Assembly: GCA_022264855.1 (NCBI GenBank)
Contig: JABYQU010000029.1
Span: 124,001 to 188,000, forward strand
Direction of reading: 5' to 3'
DNA: 64,000 nucleotides
DNA from: Lenzites betulinus
Taxonomy: Eukaryota; Basidiomycota; Agaricomycetes; Polyporales; Polyporaceae
Shown: positions 15,190 to 26,131 of the stretch, one piece after another
Layout of the letters: each line of letters starts with the position of its first letter
How positions within the stretch are numbered: the first letter of the stretch is position 1
Translations under genes and position numbers: made by a program
The notes under the pieces: model-generated
Seen by the model: the letters and a program-made list of their open reading frames with translations, nothing else
The model's database searches: none
What the model was told of the DNA's origin: nothing

Positions 15190-15828
15190 TTAAAAGGACG
15201 CGGGTGCGCTCCGCGCTGCTCTGCCACTTTCCACCTGGATGCCCCCCTCGCTGAACATCGCATGCCGCGCCGCCGACGCTGTCGTGTTTCCGTCGCTGGA
15301 GTCGGTCGACGCGGTGGTTGTGGTCTCGATCGTGTACGAGATCCGGCCCACCAGCTCTTGCGATTGCCTGGCGGCGACGGAGTCTCGCGATTCGCGACGC
15401 AAGTGCGTGCGCCACAACTCTGCGCTGTTGACGGACGGCCTGGGAGGGGGTGGGTACACCGGGATGGAATGGTCGTTGCCATCGCTGCCGCTGAGGAGGA
15501 TCTGCAGGCACGGCATAGGGCCGAGGTTGACCCAATCGCGGCGGCACTGCAGGAAGGAGATTATTGGCAACGCTCCGTCGTCCGGACCGTGGAGGCGAGT
15601 CACCAGCTCTACCATGAGCCGCTCGATGACTCGGATGCGGGTGATTCGGACCTCCCACGTCCGATAACGAAAGCCGTCGGTGATATCAAGTTCCACAATT
15701 TCACCGATGTGCAGCCAACGGGATGGCTCTGCGATGGCGACGTACGTGTTCGGAGCTCCGCGCGATGTCCCCGAAGCTGATTTCGTGACAGATACGGATG
15801 TTGTTGGGTTCTCGCGGGGGGTGGGCAT
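15190..15828 (-). CDS. Hypothetical single-exon ORF between the 217-bp repeats
   Basis: An uninterrupted frame of 212 codons begins with ATG at 15828. The product has a hydrophilic, Thr/Ser-rich start, a central part with alternating hydrophobic residues (WLHIGEIVELDITDGF, TWEVRITRIRVIERLMVELV) and a Ser/Thr/Ala-rich end. No family is recognised. Its position between two nearly identical direct repeats suggests it could be cargo of a small mobile or duplicated segment, but there is no transposase motif. The ORF could also be chance in GC-rich DNA. Confidence 0.35.
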   Translation of the reverse strand: MPTPRENPTTSVSVTKSASGTSRGAPNTYVAIAEPSRWLHIGEIVELDITDGFRYRTWEVRITRIRVIERLMVELVTRLHGPDDGALPIISFLQCRRDWVNLGPMPCLQILLSGSDGNDHSIPVYPPPPRPSVNSAELWRTHLRRESRDSVAARQSQELVGRISYTIETTTTASTDSSDGNTTASAARHAMFSEGGIQVESGRAARSAPASF

Positions 15829-16242
15829 TGCTGCGGGTGGGATTTTCGCTGCGAGGGTATGCGGTGGATGGTCGGCGACGTGCGGTTCTCTCCTGCACTG
15901 TGGGGTTTAAGTATCTGTCGCTGCGTGGAGACGGGAGGTTTACGCGGTGAGAAACGTGTAGTGATAAATGCAAAAACAACGTAAAGCGTGATGTGAACGC
16001 GAAAGGGGGAAGAGCAACATTGATTTGTATGGGTGACGTGGTCGCGTATCAGCTGGGCGGGCGGGGTGGGACAAATAAAAGAGAGTCTGCCCTATGGAGG
16101 CTGGAGGCGAGACAGCGCCTGTCTAGTGGGATGGCGGGCGCGAGCGAAAGGAGCGGACTCGCTAGCCGCCCGCCATCCTTGGAACGTAGACGTGGCGTTG
16201 TTGGCGCGCGCTCGTTCCTCGCGCGCTTCTACAACGCGTCCA

Positions 16243-16459
16243 TCTATGTTCATAGCGGAGGCGAGCTTTGAGCGGCGTTTACACGCGAACATCGGACGAT
16301 TATGGATCATTGTGTGACATTGTAAACAGCAGTTAGTCCGATAGTAATAAACGACAAGGTATTCGGGCGAGAGCCCGCCCGCCGGCGCGAGGTGGGCTCA
16401 CCGGCGCACGACGCGCGTATCTCCGTTTATCTGTGAAGTCCTGTGAGCAAGCCGTGAAC
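16243..16459. repeat. 217-bp direct repeat, copy B
   Basis: Direct copy of 14584-14800 with one mismatch. The flanks differ entirely from those of copy A. Together the two copies bracket 1,442 bp. Confidence 0.92.
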
Positions 16460-17386
16460 TCCCCATGCTTTAGGAGCTTCCACGCGACGCATCACGCGCT
16501 TGCGAGGCCCCTTCGCTTAGTCGGACATGGAAGCTCACCGAAGGAAACGTTCCGGCAGCCGGTTGCATTATGGCACGTGTGAACGAATTCATGACGTCCG
16601 TTGATACGGTAAGAGGTGCTCTGACGGCCGATAGCCGAGGGGTAGAGGACGTCTAGGTGTGTGATGAAGGGGAGTAAGGTCTCGAGCTCCCTAGGTTCGC
16701 TGGTAGGCCGGTCCGTATACTGTTCGCGCGCGAGCAGGAGGGAGGTCTCTCGCGCACCGGGTGGGAGCGCGCGCGGACTCGCGCTGTAGAAGGGGCGCGC
16801 GCGGAGGTAAACTCAGTAACGCAACGCGCGCAGGAATAACGCAACGCTCGCAGTCAGCCGCGGGGCTTCGCAACGCAGTACGCACGCAGTAAAACGCAGG
16901 AGGAACGGAATAGACGCAATATACGCAACTGACGGTACGCTGTCACAGCGGAGAGGTCTCCAGTCGTCCTGCCTTGAAGGGGAAGCTGTTGCACGTTGAG
17001 AAGCGCGAGGGACACGTTCCCAGCAGTTGAGAGAGTGAGGGGTGGATTGTCTGGGGGGTTCGAATGCCCCGAAATGACTATGTACAAGAATGCCCGCAGG
17101 CGGAATCCAAAACACGTGCTACCATACGGGAGATAAGCGGAAACCGGGCCCGGGATGCCTCGCGCGCCGGGCGCACTCGCCGCGCGCGATCCGACTCTTC
17201 GCGCGCCTCGTGCGCGCGCCACTGATGCGCCCAACGGACCCGCGCGCGCGAGCAGCTAGGGCAGAGGGCTCTGGATAGCGACAGGCATCGCGCGCGCCGT
17301 GGTGAAGTACCCCGCGCGCATCTTGACCTTGCGCGCGATGGGCTACGCGCACTGCGCGCGCGACGTAGGGAGTACAGAGGTGTGCG
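16460..17386. other. GC-rich leader, possibly the LINE 5' UTR
   Basis: No gene is recognised. Around 16,810-16,890 short ACGCA/CGCAACGC motifs recur. From about 17,140 to 17,430 the sequence is packed with alternating CGCGCG tracts. Because it runs directly into LINE ORF1, the right part is probably the element's 5' UTR, but I cannot place the 5' end of the element and found no target duplication there. Confidence 0.4.
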
Positions 17387-18556
17387 GTGGGCTCTGCGCG
17401 CGCTGTGGTTGGCGTGCGCGCGCAAAGGAGGAAAAGGCGGGTTTCTGGCCTGGAACGCCTGTGGAGCGTATCAGCGCTCCAACACAGCGAATCCGTGTGG
17501 CCCCCCCCCTACGTCACGCCGGCAGTGCCCGGCGCAGACGGCTACGGTTTCACCCCCGAGCCCGCCGGAGGGTTCCCAACTGTCCATCAACCCCACCCCG
17601 AAGGACTCATCGATGAGCTTGCCAGGTCGCGGATAGACGAAGCGTGGAAACAGCAGGACGGTACGGTCCTCCTAGTCCAAGTCGCCAACATGGGGCACCC
17701 CGACGTTCCCATGCGCAAACCGATACACGACGAGATCTACGCACTCATCAAACACGTCACCGGCGAAACCGCCTTCGTCCCGATCGCCCCCCAACCAGAA
17801 TGGACCCAACCGCCGCGACGCTCCGGAGCACCGAAAACCTGGGTAGTCCTTGGTCTGAAGAAGACAGCGGTAGCGAACCTAGTGAAACTCCGAGTCCTAT
17901 CATCCGTCTGGATCACTCTCTTCCTCTACGAGCGCAAACTCGTAATACCGAGATACTTGTTCACGCTGACAGGATACACGACAAACCATGACGACGACAT
18001 CGTCCAATCCATCCGGGGCGCCTTCCTAGACGACCCTATCTTCGCAACAATCGCAGATCTCGTGGAAAGTCACCCGACCCTACAGCACCTCGCGCCGCAC
18101 GAGGCAGCAATGAGGATAGAAACCAGCGTGGATGTACGCATCGACCAGCTCGGGAATGGAAACATGCAAGCTGCAGTCTTCTGCGACTCCCCAACGGGGA
18201 ACGGTGAAGCATGGAAGATCTGGAGATCGAACCTCATGAAACTCCCCTTCCACAGCAGATTCAACCCCACCGCCATAGCTAGGCGCATTGAGCTATGCCT
18301 CTGCTGCCACAGTGCGGACCACGTAACGCATAAGTGCCCCTTCCCCCACATCCAGAGCTGGAACGCGCCGCCACCCGCGACGCGCACATACGGAAGACCG
18401 AGACAACACACAGGCACAGAACGCACGCAGCCGCTATCCCCGACACAGACAGGACCGACCGCGGGGAGAGGGAGAGGCCGCGGCTTCGGACTACTCAGGG
18501 GAGCGAGGTCTGGGACACCGGGGAGAGCACCGTACTCGTATGGGCAGGGAATGTAG
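17387..18556 (+). CDS. LINE ORF1 protein (gag-like, CCHC zinc knuckle)
   Basis: The frame is open for 389 codons, but its first codon is GTG and the first in-frame ATG is near 17692, so the N-terminus is unsettled. A CX2CX4HX4C zinc knuckle (CLCCHSADHVTHKC) lies near residue 305, followed by a Pro/Arg/Gly-rich tail with an RGRGRGFG stretch. Such proteins bind the element RNA and form the ribonucleoprotein needed for retrotransposition. No internal stop is present. Confidence 0.8.
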   Translation: MGSARAVVGVRAQRRKRRVSGLERLWSVSALQHSESVWPPPYVTPAVPGADGYGFTPEPAGGFPTVHQPHPEGLIDELARSRIDEAWKQQDGTVLLVQVANMGHPDVPMRKPIHDEIYALIKHVTGETAFVPIAPQPEWTQPPRRSGAPKTWVVLGLKKTAVANLVKLRVLSSVWITLFLYERKLVIPRYLFTLTGYTTNHDDDIVQSIRGAFLDDPIFATIADLVESHPTLQHLAPHEAAMRIETSVDVRIDQLGNGNMQAAVFCDSPTGNGEAWKIWRSNLMKLPFHSRFNPTAIARRIELCLCCHSADHVTHKCPFPHIQSWNAPPPATRTYGRPRQHTGTERTQPLSPTQTGPTAGRGRGRGFGLLRGARSGTPGRAPYSYGQGM

Positions 18557-19068
18557 AACCGGCGGGCAGCCCCCCTACCGTATCCATGACGAAATATATT
18601 ACAACGGAGTTGTTCCCTCCATCTGACCACAGAACAACGACACAGCCAGCGAACTCAGACCTAACTGACCGTGTCCGGTCCCCCGGTTGCCCAAATATAC
18701 TGGCCATGGCGCAGGAAAGCAACCGAGGCCCTGCTCCTAGAGCAACCAAACGGTGGCCTATTTAGGCCCGTGGCTAACCGTGCCGAGAGGCTCAAGTGTC
18801 CAGACCGTCTGAGCGGCCATGCACACATCGCCACACCCAGCTGCGGGTCGAAGCAGCGACCAGGGGTGCTACGGCCGTAGCCCCTGGTGCTAGAGCGGCC
18901 ACCACAACCCAACCCACGCATACACAACACCCTGGCATAATCGAACAACACGGACACCCGAGCCTTCACAGGCCAGGAGGGGCGGGACCCAGCGCAGCGG
19001 CGGACTGCCTCAATGAACGGCCTGCGGAGTACCGTAGCTGCGCCACCGCGGCCGGCCGCGGTGCGAGC

Positions 19069-22000
19069 ATGGACGGCGTCGGGAACGCAGGACGGGCTGG
19101 ACCCGCAATGCCCCCCCGACGCGAGCTAGACCGGGCAACAAACCCACTTCAGCGACCAGCCGGACCTAGCACAACGAGCGGAGACCCCAGCAGCAGAGAT
19201 AACGCCCGCGCAGCGACCACCAAACGATCGAGAGGAAGAATAAAGGTGGCCTCCCTAAACATTCGGGGCGCAGGGAACATCTCAGGAAGAAACCCGGGGG
19301 AGAAATGGCTAAGGATGCATCAACTCATGAAAGAGAAACACATAGGAGTACTTGCAGTCCAGGAGACTCACCTGACTCAAGAGAATGCTGACATACTCAA
19401 CGAACTCTTCGAAAGCTCGTTAAAAATCTTCGTGTCCCCGGACCCGGAATCGCCAACATCCGCGAGAGGAGTAGCCACAGTCGTTAACAAGAAGATCTTC
19501 GATGTAGACTCAGGTGTGACAGTAAAACAGATAATTCCGGGAAGAGCCCTCAGCATCTCCCTTAAATGGGGAGCCAACGCCAGCATACAAATCATCAACG
19601 TCTACGCCCCAAACGGCCCGAGCGAGAATGCACGCTTCTGGGCCGAAGTTGACACACGCATGCTCGAGAACAGAGGAGGCAGACCGGACATAATGCTAGG
19701 CGACTTCAACATGGTCGAAGCACAAGAGGACCGCGCCCCAGCAAGGTCAGACCCGAGCGGGACAAACGCAAGCCTGGCAACGCTGCGCTCGAACCACAAC
19801 CTAATAGACGGATGGAGAAGGACAAACCCCGGTAAACGCTGCTTCACCTTTGCGCAACAAGCCACGGGGAGCCAATCGAGAATAGATTGAATCTACATAA
19901 CAACAGAGCTTGAGCAAAAAGCGGCTGACTGGGAGATTGAAAGCCCAGGGATCAGCACTGACCACTCACTGATCTCTGTAACGATCACTAACTACGCGGA
20001 CCCCTTTGTGGGGAATGGAAGATGGGTGATCCCGAGAGCCGTGCTGACGGACGCCACCTTCATGAACGCAACAGTGGAGGAAGGCATCCGAGCAATGCAA
20101 GCGGTTGATGACTGTGCGGAAGGCCGTGGCGATAGAGCACCACAGGACATCTACGAGACCTTCAAACAGAATACGAGGGACAGAGCAAGGAAACGAGTCA
20201 AAGAGCTCTTCGCAAAATGGGACAAGAAGATACTCGACCTAAAAGCGAAGATCGAGAGTGTCATAGGAGAGGGCCTGGACAGTGGTCAAACAGGGGAAAG
20301 GAACAGAGAGACGGTGACTCACCTGAGACGAGCCCTGACACGATTCGAAGAACGACGCTTCGAACACCGCAGGAACGAGGCCAGAACAAGGCAGTGGCTC
20401 GACGGCGAGAAAGCGACCAAATTTTGGCTTGGACAAGGAAAAGAAAAGGTCAGGCGAGAACCCCTGTATGAATTGAGAAGCCAAGGGAACCCAACTACGT
20501 GCCGGGAGACGAGGTCAGAAGGTATGGCCCGCCTCGCCAAGGAACACTATGACGGACTTCAGGCGGATGAAATCGACGACGTATCAGACGACTTCAAGGA
20601 GACGGTGAACAATGCACTGGACGACACCAGAACCACCCTGAATACCAGACAGAAAGGCGAGCTCGGCGCGAAGCTCACCATCGCGGAAACCAGGCAAGCG
20701 CTAAGAGAAGCAGCAACGTGCAAAGCAGCGGGGCTAGACGGCCTGACAACAGAACTTTGGCAAGCCTTGGATAGACGATGGGTGGCGGACTCCAAAGCGC
20801 AAAGACCAAGTTTCAATGTAGCCAGACTGATGACGAAAGTCTTCAATAACATCGAATCAGTGGGACTGGCAGCCAACTCCAAATTCGCCGAAGGGTGGAT
20901 ATGCCCAATCTACAAACTAAAAGGAGACATACGCGAAGTGAACAACTACAGACCCATTACTGTCCTGAACGCAGATTACAAAGTCCTTACGAAGGCAATG
21001 TCAGCGAAACTAGCTGCTGTGGCGGGCACTCTGATCCATGAAGACCAATCAGGGTTCATCAGTGGCAGAAAAATACATGATAATGTGAAGCTGACCAGGC
21101 TACTCATGGAGTACGCAGAAGCCATGGAACTGGAAGGCGCAATCATTGCACTCGACCAAGAGAAAGCCTACGACCGTATAAACCACAAATATCTCTGGGC
21201 AGTGCTAGAGAAAATGAACCTACCAAGGCGCTTCATCGAGACGGTGAAATCACTGTACAGAGGAGCGACGAGCTCAGTCATGATCAATGGAGTGCTTAGC
21301 GAGAACTTTCAAATCACTAGAGGGGTACGGCAAGGAGACCCGCTCTCGTGCCTACTTTTCAACCTGGCAATAGAACCGCTGGCCTGTTCGCTGAGAGTGT
21401 CCGGCCTAGAAGGCTTTGAAGTACCGGGACTCACAGAAAGAATCGTCTCAACGATGTTCGCGGATGACACAACCGTCTTCCTTAAGGCCTCAGACAGCTA
21501 CGACCTCATGACGGGGACCCTCGAGAGCTGGTGCAAAGCCTCGAGAGCCAAATTCAACGAGCCCAAAACCATCATAATACCTGTGGGACCGCTGACGAGT
21601 AGAAACCGACTCAGAAGAGACAGAACCCTGCCCGAGGGCGGGAGCAGAATACCAGAATCTATCCGAATACTCGAGGAGGGAGAAGGCACCAGAATGCTCG
21701 GGGCCTGGATTGGGCCGTCATACGACGACAGCACCCCTTGGAAACATATCACCGAGAAGATCGGGGCAAACCTGGCACGGTGGGAAAAGAGAAGACCGAC
21801 GCTCAAAGGTAAACGGGTGATTTTGAACATGGAGCTCGGCGGCAGAACACAATACCTAGCGAGAGTACAGGGAATGCCAAAACATGTAGAACTACAACTT
21901 GAAAAAATGATCACTTCCTTCATGTGGGGCTCCGGGAGAGCGCCGATAGCGAGAAGTACCACGGAAAGAGGATTAGGGAGCGGAGGGCTAAACATCATAA

Positions 22001-24078
22001 ACATCCGAGCGAGGAACGAAGCGATCGAAATGATGTGGATCAAAAGCTACCTGAACTTATCACCATCGCGGCCGCGCTGGGCCTTCGTCGCAGATGCCCT
22101 CATCGCAAAAGCAGTAACCGCCGCGTGCAGAAGAGTGGACACAACCGCGAGAATCAATACCTTCCTCCAGACCTGGCGCATTAACACTGCGAAACCGGCA
22201 GGTCTGTCCCGAGATGTGGCACGCATGATAAAAACGGCGCAAAAATATGGTGTAAAACCGGACGCACCAAGGCCGGGTGAGGACCTCATCAAAACACTCC
22301 CAGTATGGTACCACTTCGCATTGACGCAAGAGAGGAGCTCCGCAAACACAAAATCCGGGAAATGCCTGAGGACGCGACACCGAGTCGCTATCGTCGCCGA
22401 CTGCATCAGCATTGTGTCGAATGCGAACACCTCAACCACGCCACACCGCAACAGGAGCGACTGTGCCTGCGACCGATGTGAGCACGATAGGAACGTACTC
22501 GGATGCGACGACCCGGCGCGCTGCAGGAGAGCGGCGCAGGGCATGCTGATCAAACTGCAGGACAAATGGAGGCCGGGTGGCTCTGCACACGTAGACGGGC
22601 TAAGCCTGAGCAGGGAACAAAGAGAACTAAACGTCAATCGGGCGGAGGAAAGAGGCGAGGTCACCTTCAACCCATTCGTAACACAAGACGCACCGATGGC
22701 CGGAGCCTTCCGAGCCTTCATAGGAACAGACGAAGACCGCCCGCGGGCCGCCCGCCCGGCGAGACCCTTCCAACTAAACGATGAAGCTGTAGAGGTGTTC
22801 ACAGACGGCTCATGCGAGGGGAATGGGACAGAAACAGCGACGGCTGGTGCCGGAGTGTGGTTCGGCGAAGGAGACCCGAGGAACGCCGCCGTAAGGGTCC
22901 CGGGCGAGTGCCAGACGAACCAAGCGGCAGAAGCATACGCCTGCCTCGTAGCAGCCGAGCGGACCCCGGACTTTGCCCCGTTAACAATCATCACGGACTC
23001 CATGTATGTATACAAGGGGCTCACCATTCACCTTGAAGGGTGGGAAAACAGAGGCTGGACCGGAGTTGCCAACAGCCCGATCCTGAAACGAGTCGTAGCA
23101 AAGCTGAGAGGACGAAGCGCAGTCACAACCCTGAAGTGGGTGAAGGGACACTCCGGAATCCCGGGCAACGAGGAAGCTGACCGTCTGGCCGCGCAGGGAG
23201 CATCGATGCCCCAAACCCCCCTCCCGCCGGCGAACTCGAGCCAGGAGAAGTTCATGCCCGCGGGAGTAAGACTAGCCACCCTATCCCAGAAACTGGCGTA
23301 TGAAGCGATCCTGAACTGGAGCGAGCCCCCCCCGCGTGAGAGCACGCGACTGTCAATCGAAATGACAAAAAGCGCTCTACAAGGAGACCTCGGCCTATAC
23401 CCGAGGCCGAGCACGATCTGGAGGAACATATGGGGGAAGGACATAGCGGTCAAAATCTCGTGCTTCTTCTGGAAGGCAATGCACCAGGGGTACAAGGTGG
23501 GGGCCTACTGGGCAAACATCCCTGGCTACGAAGAACGCGGCATGTGTCGTACATGCGGAGTGGAAGAGACCATGCACCACATTCTAAAGGAATGCGCAGC
23601 CCCGGGACAATCGGCACTATGGAAGATGGCGATAGACGTACTGGGCAAAGCAGACGTTCAAGTCCCACCCCTAACTTTCGGGGCCGTCCTAGGAATACCG
23701 TCAATGGAATGCCGGAGGGAAGGAAGTGAAGGTCCGCCGGGACGAACAAGGCTGATGAGGATCATCCTCTCCGAAATGGCCTATCTAATCTGGAAGATAA
23801 GATGCGAACGCGTGATAGAATGGAGCGGCGAACCCGGACGTATCCACAAAGGGACTCACATTCAGAACCTATGGTACTCCGCAATCAATGAGAGACTGCG
23901 TATAGACATGGACAGGACGAGCAGGAAGTGGAAGAAAAGGAGACTCCCGCCGAAGACGGTGCTGGACACATGGAGAGGCACTCTACAAGACGAGGCCTCG
24001 CTGCCAGAAGATTGGACTGGGATGGCGGGGGTTTTAGTGGGTAAGCTCAATGGCGACGATAGACACCACGCTGGATAA
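19069..24078 (+). pseudogene. LINE ORF2 (endonuclease-RT-RNase H), one nonsense codon
   Basis: Domains in order: AP endonuclease (KVASLNIRGAG, VQETHLTQ, NVYAPNGP, LGDFNMVEAQEDRAP, STDHSLISV); reverse transcriptase (NNYRPITVLN, ALDQEKAYDRINH, GVRQGDPLSCLLFN, catalytic FADDTTVF near 21,456); RNase H (VFTDGSCEGNG near 22,800, NQAAEAYA, WVKGHSGIPGNEEADR); and a C-terminal Cys/His motif (CRTCGVEETMHHILKEC). The frame is continuous from the first ATG at 19069 to the stop at 24078, except for a TGA at 19888-19890 inside the endonuclease. The codons on both sides are in the same frame and keep the conserved sense, so this is a point nonsense change rather than a frameshift. An upstream GTG extends the open frame to 18796. 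Confidence 0.9.
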
Positions 24079-24160
24079 CCGGCGCCTGAGAAGTCCCACA
24101 CTGCGACGCGTGCATAAAGCATTTCCCCCGCGGTGCAGAGGGTGCAACTCCCCAAATACC

Positions 24161-24169
24161 TGTCCCACC
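24161..24169. repeat. Left 9-bp target-site duplication
   Basis: TGTCCCACC, repeated exactly at 25815-25823 on the other side of the TIR element. Confidence 0.85.
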
Positions 24170-25814
24170 CAGGCTCCTACCCACCGCTGCTTCGAGTTGG
24201 GGGGGGCGGTCTCAAGTGGGAGGGGACAGGCTTAATCGAGGAGGTAGAGCGTGAAGTCCTAATCAAGTCGGATTAGATCAGGTTATAACCGAGTAATCAT
24301 GCACGTGCTTAGTCCTATTAACCGAGTGTACCCCCGCCCAACTCTCAGCAGCGGCTGGCAGCAAACACGAGTAAATACACGGAGCCCGGGGAGAAGACGC
24401 CCAGCACCCGCTCCATTTGGTATGCCATCAGCCGCGGGCGCTATACAGATACTCGACATTTGTGAGTATTCCTGTCGGCTGTGGCTGGTAGCTGCGAGTG
24501 GCGGCAACGCTCGCGCTCTGCGCGAAGAGCCGCGACGTGTTCAGTCGCGCCCGTGTTCTCGTCGCGCGCACAACATATGCGCGTCCTTATCGCTTCGCGA
24601 GCGATGAGAAAGTTTTTGGCTTTGCGTGTTAGGGTTGTGTCATCAAATACGCGACGGTACTGCCATGTAAGTACTAGTACATCAAGTTCACGAAGTAATA
24701 TGGCAGTGAACCCAAATGATTTGGTGGTGCGCTTCCTCGACGGGACCGACGGTCGACACTGAACCACGCAAGAGACATTAGCGCAACCACACACATTGTT
24801 TTCAAGTAATTTTCCGGCCATTGCAGGGCTCAAAAGTGCCTGGCCACGCGCGGCGCTGACTTGGATGATGCGCCACTCGGTGAGTAACGCTACGTTGCGC
24901 GCAGGTCACCAATATTGTATTATAATATGAGCGCGAACATGCGCTGCATAGAATGAACGTTGTCGCTGGTATGGACTGGTCGTGGTTTTCGAGCGCCATT
25001 CCCGCGCGAAGTACCACCCGCGTCGTCGTGCTGCGCTTACACAGTGGCATTCGCCCGTACCATGCACCACTGGTAGCTGCGCTGCCTCGTCATACACGCA
25101 GGAGGCTCGCGTCCACTAGACCTGTTCGACCAAGATGTAACACCGTACCGCAGGCGTCCTGAGCGCTCGCGCGCCCTCCTCTCGCTTGCCCTGTACCACG
25201 CCTAGCCACCCAAATCCATCTCGTTCACGCACGATCTCGCCCGGCGCGGCCCGCGTCCCGTTACACAAGACCGCGAAATGAGTTGTGATCACTAGAAACT
25301 TAGCGGTCAGTGCTCGCGACCTTACCGGACAAATCAGAGAGCTTCCAGTGTTTGCGCTACCTGCTGATTAAACAGCTGAATGTATTCGCCGATAGCACAA
25401 CGCTCAAGTATCCTGCGCGCGACGAGAACACGGGCGCGACTGAACACGTCGCGGCTCTTCGCGCAGAGCGCGAGCGTTGCCGCCACTCGCAGCTACCAGC
25501 CACAGCCGACAGGAATACTCACAAATGTCGAGTATCCGTATAGCGCCCGCGGCTGATGGCATACCAAATGGAGCGGGTGCTGGGCGTCTTCTCCCCGGGC
25601 TCCGTGTATTTACTCGTGTTTGCTGCCAGCCGCTGCTGAGAGTTGGGCGGGGGTACACTCGGTTAATAGGACTAAGCACGTGCATGATTACTCGGTTATA
25701 ACCTGATCTAATCCGACTTGATTAGGACTTCACGCTCTACCTCCTCGATTAAGCCTGTCCCCTCCCACTTGAGACCGCCCCCCCCAACTCGAAGCAGCGG
25801 TGGGTAGGAGCCTG
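24170..25814. mobile_element. Non-autonomous TIR DNA transposon (Mutator-like candidate)
   Basis: 401-bp terminal inverted repeats (24170-24570 and 25414-25814) begin CAGGCTCCTACCCACC and match with a single mismatch noticed. A perfect 9-bp duplication TGTCCCACC flanks the element (24161-24169 and 25815-25823). Long TIRs plus a 9-bp duplication fit Mutator-like elements; a foldback or another TIR superfamily is possible. The 843-bp interior (24571-25413) has no recognisable transposase, so it would need one supplied in trans. It sits inside the 3' UTR of the LINE and is therefore younger than that copy. Confidence 0.85.
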
Positions 25815-25823
25815 TGTCCCACC
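25815..25823. repeat. Right 9-bp target-site duplication
   Basis: TGTCCCACC, matching 24161-24169. LINE 3' UTR sequence resumes immediately afterwards. Confidence 0.85.
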
Positions 25824-26131
25824 CAGTGGAGGACAACAGTCCGGACACTGGGGTGCACCATAATAAATAAATAAAAAATAGTTTATTTCGAGACGCAAGC
25901 GAGCATTGACATCACCGAAGTACGTTTGATTCAGACACATGCTGAATGAGTTCGAATTCTTCGAGCTTGCGAGCACGGCGCGGAGACTTATCAAGCTCTC
26001 GGAAGCTAAAGGTAGATTGACGGAGGCTGACGTGCAGGTCCGAGGAACTAGGTGTGGGGTATACATTACAGAATATTACGATACATTTGTGTAAGCCAGC
26101 GTCCCATCTAGCGTCAAGAATAGAGGCGAGC

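Larger units (their letters stand above)
17387..25878 (+). mobile_element. Non-LTR retrotransposon (LINE, Tad/I-like) with nested insertion
   Basis: A two-ORF LINE: ORF1 with a CCHC zinc knuckle, then ORF2 with AP endonuclease, reverse transcriptase, RNase H and a C-terminal Cys/His motif. This domain order with RNase H is typical of the fungal Tad1 and related I clades. The 3' end after ORF2 is interrupted by a TIR element at 24170-25814. After the target duplication the LINE resumes at 25824 and ends in an A-rich tail of TAAA repeats at about 25860-25878, directly against the first ERG1 copy. The 5' limit given is the start of the open ORF1 frame; the true 5' end is not located. Confidence 0.88.

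Noticed and set aside
14584..16459. LTR retrotransposon with 217-bp LTRs
   Set aside because: No primer-binding site after copy A, no polypurine tract before copy B, no flanking target duplication and no pol domain.
24571..25413. Transposase gene inside the TIR element
   Set aside because: Only short, unconserved frames are present, with no DDE or MULE motif.
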